Of a DNA stretch of 13,025 nucleotides, positions 7,492 through 13,025 are shown one piece after another. The notes beneath the pieces were generated by a model. The model was not told where the DNA came from and did not search any database. It saw only the letters and a list, made by a program, of their open reading frames with translations. The position numbers were made by a program, and so were the translations under genes. Within the stretch, counting starts at the first letter, position 1; each line of letters starts with the position of its first letter. The DNA comes from Wohlfahrtiimonas larvae_A (GTDB taxonomy: Bacteria > Pseudomonadota > Gammaproteobacteria > Cardiobacteriales > Wohlfahrtiimonadaceae), in NCBI GenBank assembly GCA_040394195.1, contig JBEBSR010000064.1, forward strand, positions 1 through 13,025, read 5' to 3'.

Positions 7492-7558
7492 TTTCTCCAG
7501 TACATGTATTTTATATACATCTATAAAATAATGAATTGTGTATATTCATCTGGAGAAA
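7492..7558 (+). promoter_or_regulatory. Long-range inverted repeat that can mask the napA ribosome-binding site
   Basis: TTTCTCCAG (7492-7500) is perfectly complementary to CTGGAGAAA (7550-7558), which contains the GGAG Shine-Dalgarno (7552-7555) of napA. An inner 7-bp pairing (7513-7519 with 7539-7545) can stack within the loop. A competing small hairpin, ATGAAT/ATTCAT (7531-7536 with 7544-7549), lies just before the ribosome site. The left arm lies upstream of the transcription start predicted from the FNR box, so only longer mRNA from napD would carry it. Confidence 0.4.
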
Positions 7559-7561
7559 ATC

Positions 7562-10051
7562 ATGACCTTATCTCGTCGTCATTTCATGAAAATAGCTGCG
7601 GCTACAGGAGCTATTGGCGCTTTAAACGGAGTTTATTCACCTGCTGTTGCACAGCAAACAGGTGGCGATGGTATTCGATGGGATAAAGGTACTTGTCGAT
7701 TCTGCGGCACAGGCTGTGGTGTTTTAATTGGTACAAAAAATAATCGAGTAGTCGCGACCCAAGGTGATCCCGATGCGCCAGTTAATAAGGGACTAAACTG
7801 CATTAAAGGATATTTCTTATCCAAAATTATGTATGGTAAAGACCGCTTAATAAATCCATTGTTAAGAATGTCGAATGGTGAATATGACAAAAATGGTGAT
7901 TTCACAGAAATTACGTGGGATCAAGCTTACGAGTTAATGGCTCAAAAATATAAAGAGGCTTATCAAGATAAGCTTACTGGACCAGATAAAGTGGCAATGT
8001 TTGGCTCAGGGCAGTGGACAATTTTTGAAGGCTATACTGCATCCAAATTCCATAAAGCAGGTTTGAGAAGTAATAACTTAGATCCTAATGCTCGTCACTG
8101 TATGGCGTCAGCAGTTGTTGGTTTCATGCGTACATTTGGTATGGATGAGCCAATGGGCTGTTATAACGATATTGAAAATGCAGATGCATTTGTATTGTGG
8201 GGTTCAAATATGGCAGAAATGCACCCCATTTTATGGTCGCGCATTACTAACCAACGTTTATCTCATCCTAATTGTGAAGTGCACGTGTTATCTACTTATA
8301 CGCATCGCTCATTTGAATTGGCAGATAATGGCATGGTGTTTGTGCCTCAAACAGACTTGGCAATTCTTAACTACATTGCAAATTACATTATTCAAAATAA
8401 AGCTTACGATAGAGACTTTATTGAAAAGCACACAAACCTTAAAAAAGGTGCAACAGATATTGGTTATGGCTTGCGCCCTGATAATCCACTACAAATGGAA
8501 GCTCAAAACCCTGATTCTGGTGATGCAACACCTATGACTTTTGAAGAGTTTGCAGCCTTTGTTTCAGATTACACTTTGGATTACACTCATCAATTATCGG
8601 GTGTACCTAAGCATAAATTAGAAAGAATGGCGCAATTGTATGCAGATCCAGATAAGAAGATTGTATCGTTCTGGACAATGGGCTTTAACCAACATACTCG
8701 TGGTACTTGGGCAAATAACTTAATTTATAACATTCACTTACTCACTGGAAAAATCTCTAAACCAGGCTGTGGCCCATTCTCGTTGACAGGTCAACCTTCA
8801 GCATGTGGCACAGCGCGTGAAGTTGGTACATTCTCTCATCGTTTGCCTGCGGATATGGTGGTTAATAATCCTGAACATCGTAAAACAGCTGAAAAAATTT
8901 GGCGTTTACCTGATGGCACGGTTAATCCAAAAGTGGGTTTACATGCTGTTGAGCAAAGCCGAGCTTTGAAAGATGGCAAGCTAAAAGTTTATTGGTCAAT
9001 GTGTAACAACAATATGCAAGCTGGGCCAAATATTAATGAAGAGTTATATCCAGGTTGGCGAAACCCAGAAGCATTTGTGATTGTTTCGGATCCATATCCT
9101 ACCGTTTCTGCGTTATCAGCCGATTTGATATTGCCAACAGCAATGTGGGTTGAGAAAGAAGGTGCTTATGGTAATGCTGAACGCCGTACACAATTTTGGA
9201 GACAGCAAGTTAAGCCACAAGGTAATGCTCGTTCAGATATGCAGCAGTTGGTAGAGTTTTCTAAATATCTAAAAGTTGAAGATATTTGGCCAGAGGATTT
9301 AATTGAGAAAGAGCCAGAGTTGCGTGGCAAAACATTACAAGATGTTTTATATCGCAATGGTAATGTTGATAAATTTCCATTAGCAGAACGACAAGAAGGC
9401 TTTGATAATACTGAATCTGAAACATTTGGTTTCTACATTCAAAAAGGTTTATTTGAAGAATATGCAACATTTGGCCGTGGCCATGCGCATGATTTAGCAC
9501 CTTTTGAAATGTATCATAAAGCACGCGGTTTACGCTGGCCTGTTGTGGATGGCAAAGAAACTTTATGGCGTTATCGTGAGGGTTATGATCCTTATGTTAA
9601 AGAAGGTCAAGAAGTGAGCTTCTATGGCCACCCCGACGGTAAAGCGATCATTTTTGCACTGCCTTATGAACCACCTGCAGAAATGCCAGATCAAGAATAT
9701 CCTTTCTGGTTCTGTACAGGCCGAGTTCTCGAGCATTGGCATTCAGGCAGTATGACACGAAGAGTGCCTGAGTTACATAAAGCTGTGCCTGTGGCTCAGA
9801 TGTTCATTAGCCCAAACGACGCTAAGAAACTAGGTTTACGCCGTGGCGATAAAGCTAAAGTGAGTTCTCGTAGAGGATCTGTTGTCACAACAGTGGAAAC
9901 TAAGGGCAGAAATACTCCGCCAGATGGTTTGGTATTCATCCCATTCTTTGATGAGGCAAGATTAGTCAACAAGATTACATTGGATGCGACATGTCCATTA
10001 TCAAAGCAAACAGATTATAAAAAATGTGCGGTTAAGATTGAGCGAGCTTAA
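7562..10051 (+). CDS. napA: NapA, periplasmic nitrate reductase catalytic subunit
   Basis: The Mo-bisMGD enzyme that reduces nitrate to nitrite in the periplasm; 829 residues, almost exactly the family length. The N terminus is a Tat signal, SRRHFMK (4-10) plus a hydrophobic stretch, with cleavage near AVA/QQ (residue 30). The N-terminal [4Fe-4S] cluster is bound by C45, C48, C52 and C80. K82 in CIKG is the conserved lysine between the cluster and the cofactor. C180 in NARHCMASA is the expected molybdenum ligand. The C-terminal molybdopterin-binding domain has typical landmarks (FWFCTGRVLEHWHSGSMTRRVPEL and VFIPFFDEARLVNKIT). The start is set at the ATG at 7562 by GGAG (7552-7555), 6 nt upstream, and by the Tat motif; an in-frame GTG at 7538 would place eight residues ahead of it. 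The next gene follows after 5 nt. Confidence 0.97.
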   Translation: MTLSRRHFMKIAAATGAIGALNGVYSPAVAQQTGGDGIRWDKGTCRFCGTGCGVLIGTKNNRVVATQGDPDAPVNKGLNCIKGYFLSKIMYGKDRLINPLLRMSNGEYDKNGDFTEITWDQAYELMAQKYKEAYQDKLTGPDKVAMFGSGQWTIFEGYTASKFHKAGLRSNNLDPNARHCMASAVVGFMRTFGMDEPMGCYNDIENADAFVLWGSNMAEMHPILWSRITNQRLSHPNCEVHVLSTYTHRSFELADNGMVFVPQTDLAILNYIANYIIQNKAYDRDFIEKHTNLKKGATDIGYGLRPDNPLQMEAQNPDSGDATPMTFEEFAAFVSDYTLDYTHQLSGVPKHKLERMAQLYADPDKKIVSFWTMGFNQHTRGTWANNLIYNIHLLTGKISKPGCGPFSLTGQPSACGTAREVGTFSHRLPADMVVNNPEHRKTAEKIWRLPDGTVNPKVGLHAVEQSRALKDGKLKVYWSMCNNNMQAGPNINEELYPGWRNPEAFVIVSDPYPTVSALSADLILPTAMWVEKEGAYGNAERRTQFWRQQVKPQGNARSDMQQLVEFSKYLKVEDIWPEDLIEKEPELRGKTLQDVLYRNGNVDKFPLAERQEGFDNTESETFGFYIQKGLFEEYATFGRGHAHDLAPFEMYHKARGLRWPVVDGKETLWRYREGYDPYVKEGQEVSFYGHPDGKAIIFALPYEPPAEMPDQEYPFWFCTGRVLEHWHSGSMTRRVPELHKAVPVAQMFISPNDAKKLGLRRGDKAKVSSRRGSVVTTVETKGRNTPPDGLVFIPFFDEARLVNKITLDATCPLSKQTDYKKCAVKIERA

Positions 10052-10056
10052 TTACC

Positions 10057-10803
10057 ATGAAAAATCGACGAGAGTTTTTGGCAACAGCAACTAAAGTAGG
10101 TGGTGCAGTTTGTTTGGGCATCTTACCTTTAGCAATGTTGGCAAAACAAAGTAAAGCAAGTAATCAGAATATATTAAGACCACCTGGTGCGATTAATGAA
10201 CAAGATTTTCTGAGTGCTTGCACTCGTTGTGGATTATGTGTGCGAGCTTGTCCTTACGATACATTGAAATTATCTGAATTAAGCCAGCCTACATTTGGCA
10301 CGCCATATTATGTGCCAAGAGAGATCCCATGCGAAATGTGTGAGGATTTACCTTGTATTGCGGCTTGTCCAACTAATGCTTTGGATCAAACGGTTACGGA
10401 AGCAGAAGATATACGAATGGGCACAGCTGTTTTGGTGGATGAAGAAAACTGTTTAGCATTTTTAGGTTTGCGCTGTGAGGTTTGTTATCGAGTTTGCCCT
10501 GTGATTGATAAGGCAATTACATTAGAGTTGCAAGAAAATACTCGAACAGGTGCACATGCAAACTTTATTCCTGTAGTACATGCTGAATATTGTACAGGTT
10601 GTGGATTATGTGAAAAAAAATGCGTTTTAGAATATGCATCTGCCATTAAAGTATTGCCAACAGATGCTGCGCGTTCAAAGCTACCCAATCATTATCGAAA
10701 AGGCTGGGAAGAACAAGAAAAAAATGATGGCAAACCTTTGGTTGAAGAGAACCTAACTTTGCCATTTCATGACATTAAAAATTTAAAAGGGTTTGAGCCA
10801 TGA
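10057..10803 (+). CDS. napG: NapG, Tat-exported ferredoxin-type quinol dehydrogenase subunit
   Basis: A periplasmic iron-sulfur protein that forms, with membrane-bound NapH, a quinol-oxidising module feeding NapB/NapA. The 248 residues begin with a Tat signal, NRREFLA (3-9), and a hydrophobic stretch to about 29. Four [4Fe-4S] cysteine sets are visible: C55-58-61-65, C92-95-100-104, C132-140-143-147 and C179-182-185-189. All sixteen cysteines are present. The length and the twin-arginine leader distinguish it from NapF, which is cytoplasmic and has no leader. It begins 5 nt after napA with only a weak ribosome site, so coupled translation is likely, and its stop overlaps the napH start in an ATGA. 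Confidence 0.94.
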   Translation: MKNRREFLATATKVGGAVCLGILPLAMLAKQSKASNQNILRPPGAINEQDFLSACTRCGLCVRACPYDTLKLSELSQPTFGTPYYVPREIPCEMCEDLPCIAACPTNALDQTVTEAEDIRMGTAVLVDEENCLAFLGLRCEVCYRVCPVIDKAITLELQENTRTGAHANFIPVVHAEYCTGCGLCEKKCVLEYASAIKVLPTDAARSKLPNHYRKGWEEQEKNDGKPLVEENLTLPFHDIKNLKGFEP

Positions 10804-11837
10804 ATAAGGTGAATCCCAAAAAATATAACAGCACATTGTACTTTGAGGAAGCTGTTGAGAAGAAAGGCTGGTGGCAATCTCATCGATTCTTAATTTTAAG
10901 AAGGCTGTGTCAGATCACGATTATTTTATTATTTGCTCTACCTATTAGTGGCGTGAATAGTGTATTAGTTTCTAATCAAGAAGAAGCATCACCAGATTTA
11001 ACAGCGATTACTTTAGATAACCTGAAGAATGAAGATGATGTGCGAAAGGATCAAACATGGATCATGAAAGGAACCTTAGCCAATAGTGAAATATTATCTA
11101 CCATTCCGATGGGTGATCCATTTGTATTTGTGCAATCATTAGCAGCAGGCAACATGTACACCTTTTCGGGGATATTAGGCGTTGCATTAGTGGTTTTACT
11201 TTATATGATTGTGGGCGGTAGAACTTATTGTTCTTTTGTTTGCCCAATCAATATAGTTACAGATGCAGCAGCTTGGATAAGACGACAGCTCAAAATAACC
11301 AATCAATTATCATTATCGAAACGTGCTCGCTTTTATATTTTAGGCATTGCGATCCTTGTTTCTATGATATTTCAGGTGATTGCATGGGAACTGATTAACC
11401 CAATTACAGGCATTTTTAGAGTGCTAGTTTTTGGTGGTTTTACCATTACTAATATTGCAGTATCACTAACATTAGTGATTTTCATAGCAGATATTATTGG
11501 CGCTGCCAATTTATGGTGTGGACATTTATGCCCTGTGGGAGCCTTTTATAGCTTATTAGGCAAGAAGACAGTTTTATACATTAGTGCACCTAAAATCTCA
11601 GCATGTGATGATTGTATGGATTGCTATAAAGCTTGCCCAGAATCCCATGTATTACGTCCTCTCATTCAGAATAAAGAAACATATATAGAGCAATCCATTA
11701 CACCAAGTGTTGGATTAAGTGATTGTACACGCTGTGGCCGATGCATAGATGTCTGCCCTGAAAGAGTGTTTAGTTATGATATTTTCACTAAACATTCTCC
11801 GATTAAACAAAGTAAACCAAAAGCAAAAGTGAGCTGA
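10800..11837 (+). CDS. napH: NapH, membrane iron-sulfur quinol dehydrogenase subunit
   Basis: An integral membrane protein with four predicted helices (about 35-55, 121-141, 176-197, 208-232) that docks NapG. Two C-x3-C-P motifs (C144/C148 and C240/C244) lie at the ends of helices. Two C-terminal [4Fe-4S] ferredoxin sites follow: C269-272-275-279 and C309-312-315-319. KKGWWQSHRFLILRRLCQ at 21-38 is a near match to the E. coli NapH N terminus as I recall it. The protein is 345 residues against about 287 in E. coli. Most of the excess is a charged insert at about 53-86 in the first periplasmic loop, with smaller extensions at both ends. Start and napG stop overlap as ATGA; napB follows after 2 nt. 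Confidence 0.93.
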   Translation: MNKVNPKKYNSTLYFEEAVEKKGWWQSHRFLILRRLCQITIILLFALPISGVNSVLVSNQEEASPDLTAITLDNLKNEDDVRKDQTWIMKGTLANSEILSTIPMGDPFVFVQSLAAGNMYTFSGILGVALVVLLYMIVGGRTYCSFVCPINIVTDAAAWIRRQLKITNQLSLSKRARFYILGIAILVSMIFQVIAWELINPITGIFRVLVFGGFTITNIAVSLTLVIFIADIIGAANLWCGHLCPVGAFYSLLGKKTVLYISAPKISACDDCMDCYKACPESHVLRPLIQNKETYIEQSITPSVGLSDCTRCGRCIDVCPERVFSYDIFTKHSPIKQSKPKAKVS

Positions 11838-11839
11838 TT

Positions 11840-12268
11840 ATGAAAATAAAATTCTTGATGTCTATTGTATTAATAGGGGCGCTATTCGGATTGGGGCAAT
11901 CTGAAGTGTTGCAAGGATTACGTGGCGATGTTCCCGTAGATGAAGAAAATATCGAAGTAGAACCTTATCAAATGCAAGAAGGTATTACTTTGTATAAAAA
12001 CTATCGTCAACAACCACCTTTGATTCCACATAAGATTGAAAAATACCAAATCAACTTAAAAGCTAATCAATGTTTACGTTGTCATTCATGGCCATACAAT
12101 AGTGATTTTAAAACAGTTGCAGCGCCAGAGAGCCACTTTATTGATGCTCAATCGGGTACTAGAACGGATCATATTGCAGCAGGTCGTTGGTTCTGTACAC
12201 AATGCCATGTGCCACAATCGAATGCTCCAGAGTTAATTGATAATACATTTTCACCTTCGGGCCAATAG
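11840..12268 (+). CDS. napB: NapB, diheme cytochrome c electron donor to NapA
   Basis: The small periplasmic diheme subunit of the NapAB complex; 142 residues, of usual length. The heme motifs are C78-LRC-H82 and C119-TQC-H123. H64 in QQPPLIPHKI and H99 in PESHF are the expected distal histidines, giving bis-histidine hemes as in known NapB. The C-terminal QCHVPQSNAPELIDNTF segment is strongly NapB-like. The N terminus is a hydrophobic export signal (about 4-19) with an atypical cleavage region (GQS/EV) and no A-x-A box. It is 2 nt after napH and 15 nt before napC, all on one mRNA. Confidence 0.94.
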   Translation: MKIKFLMSIVLIGALFGLGQSEVLQGLRGDVPVDEENIEVEPYQMQEGITLYKNYRQQPPLIPHKIEKYQINLKANQCLRCHSWPYNSDFKTVAAPESHFIDAQSGTRTDHIAAGRWFCTQCHVPQSNAPELIDNTFSPSGQ

Positions 12269-12283
12269 CAATAGGAGGTTGAT

Positions 12284-12895
12284 ATGAAATTCATCAAAAA
12301 AGTTTGGAAATGGTTTTGGTCACCATCTAAAAGATGGGCGTTGGGCGCTTTATTGCTAGCAGGTTTCATTATTGGTGGGATTACAGTTTTTGCATCCCAT
12401 AAAACACTAGAATGGACAAATAGTGAAGGGTTTTGTACAAGCTGTCACACAATGCAGTTTAATCAGGCTGAATATACAGGCACCGTACATGATGTTAGTA
12501 AAACTGGTGTGAGAGCAACATGTTCACAATGTCATGTGCCAGAACAGGGATTGGATTTAATGGTTCGTAAGATGCAAGCCGCGAACGATGTTTATCAACA
12601 TTTCATTGGTAAAACAATTGATACTAGAGAAAAGCTAGAAGAGCGTCGTGGATTGCTTGCAATGCGTGAATGGACGCGGATGAAGAAGAGCGATTCTGCA
12701 GGTTGCCGTAGCTGTCATACTGAAATGAATATGGATTTATCGAATCAAAACTTGCGAGCAAGAACAGGGCATACATTGGCACAAGATGAGAATAAAACTT
12801 GTATTGATTGTCATAAAGGCATTGCTCATGAATTACCAGCTAATTGGATGGAACTAGAGAAACAGTTGAATTTAAACTTTTCAAAGAATCAATAG
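12284..12895 (+). CDS. napC: NapC, membrane-anchored tetraheme quinol dehydrogenase (NapC/NirT family)
   Basis: Oxidises membrane quinol and passes electrons to NapB. The 203 residues begin with a short basic cytoplasmic tail and a single uncleaved helix (about 18-37). Four c-type heme motifs follow in the periplasmic domain: C51-TSC-H55, C80-SQC-H84, C141-RSC-H145 and C173-IDC-H177. M57, two residues after the first motif (CHTM), is the conserved position for the methionine ligand of the quinol-site heme. The length is close to E. coli NapC (about 200). AGGAGG (12273-12278), five bases before the ATG, is the best ribosome site in the operon and suggests strong independent initiation. It is the last gene before the terminator; no ccm genes follow in the remaining 130 nt. 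Confidence 0.95.
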   Translation: MKFIKKVWKWFWSPSKRWALGALLLAGFIIGGITVFASHKTLEWTNSEGFCTSCHTMQFNQAEYTGTVHDVSKTGVRATCSQCHVPEQGLDLMVRKMQAANDVYQHFIGKTIDTREKLEERRGLLAMREWTRMKKSDSAGCRSCHTEMNMDLSNQNLRARTGHTLAQDENKTCIDCHKGIAHELPANWMELEKQLNLNFSKNQ

Positions 12896-12915
12896 ATTGC
12901 ATTAATAATTTTGTT

Positions 12916-12947
12916 AAAAGCCCCAAATTATATTTGGGGCTTTTTTT
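12916..12947 (+). terminator. Rho-independent terminator after napC
   Basis: A perfect 13-bp stem (12916-12928 with 12932-12944) built on GCCCCAAAT/ATTTGGGGC, a 3-nt TAT loop, and seven T to 12947. It ends the nap operon. Confidence 0.93.
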
Positions 12948-12992
12948 ATTGATGGTGATAAAAGTACAAATTTCTTGATTTAAACAGGGTAG

Positions 12993-13008
12993 TTTTAGTT
13001 AACTAAAA
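12993..13008. repeat. Perfect 16-bp palindrome downstream of the nap operon
   Basis: TTTTAGTTAACTAAAA is self-complementary throughout and is flanked by weaker symmetry (AGG at 12986-12988, CCT at 13011-13013). It has no loop, which is more like an operator for a dimeric regulator than an RNA hairpin. It probably belongs to the control region of a gene beyond the right edge. Confidence 0.4.
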
Positions 13009-13025
13009 TATCCTAAATATGACAT

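Noticed and set aside
7538..7561. GTG at 7538 as the start of napA
   Set aside because: It would put eight residues before the Tat motif and overlap the GGAG ribosome site that correctly spaces the ATG at 7562.
7462..7686. Small + strand ORF across the napD-napA gap
   Set aside because: It runs through the regulatory region and then out of frame through the napA Tat signal; no ribosome site or family resemblance.
8088..8537. 149-codon + strand ORF inside napA
   Set aside because: Out-of-frame shadow of a strongly conserved gene, with composition unlike the neighbouring proteins.

Overview
The window is AT-rich DNA, probably from a low-GC gammaproteobacterium. The evidence is a YbbA/YbbP-type exporter pair, a ClsC-type cardiolipin synthase, and a periplasmic nitrate reductase operon in enterobacterial order (napD-A-G-H-B-C). 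The species cannot be fixed by reading; a Cardiobacteriales-like lineage is only a guess. All genes lie on the + strand and almost no space is unused.

Layout. (1) 3-284: the 3' end of an unrecognised small membrane-anchored protein, cut by the window edge. (2) 416-3593: ybbA and ybbP, overlapping by 8 nt and closed by a strong terminator. (3) 3685-5274: clsC, a phospholipase-D-family cardiolipin synthase, followed by an inverted repeat and a terminator. (4) 5419-6995: two diheme cytochromes c, best read as tsdB and tsdA (thiosulfate dehydrogenase / tetrathionate reductase and its c4-type electron partner), closed by a terminator. (5) 7166-12895: napDAGHBC, closed by a terminator whose core is nearly identical to the one upstream of napD.

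How the genes work together. NapA (Mo-bisMGD, 4Fe-4S) reduces nitrate in the periplasm and receives electrons from the diheme NapB. NapB is fed by the quinol-oxidising tetraheme NapC and by the iron-sulfur pair NapH/NapG. NapD is the chaperone for NapA maturation. The neighbouring TsdA/TsdB could supply electrons by oxidising thiosulfate to tetrathionate, or could use tetrathionate as an alternative acceptor. The block therefore looks like a microaerobic/anaerobic nitrogen-sulfur respiration island, although tsd and nap are separate transcription units.

The least conventional part is the 147-nt napD-napA gap. It holds a hairpin directly after napD, a perfect-consensus FNR box, and a 9-bp sequence complementary to the napA ribosome-binding site. 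This suggests that napA has its own oxygen-responsive promoter and that read-through mRNA from napD may be translated differently. No RNA genes, insertion sequences or CRISPR arrays were seen.
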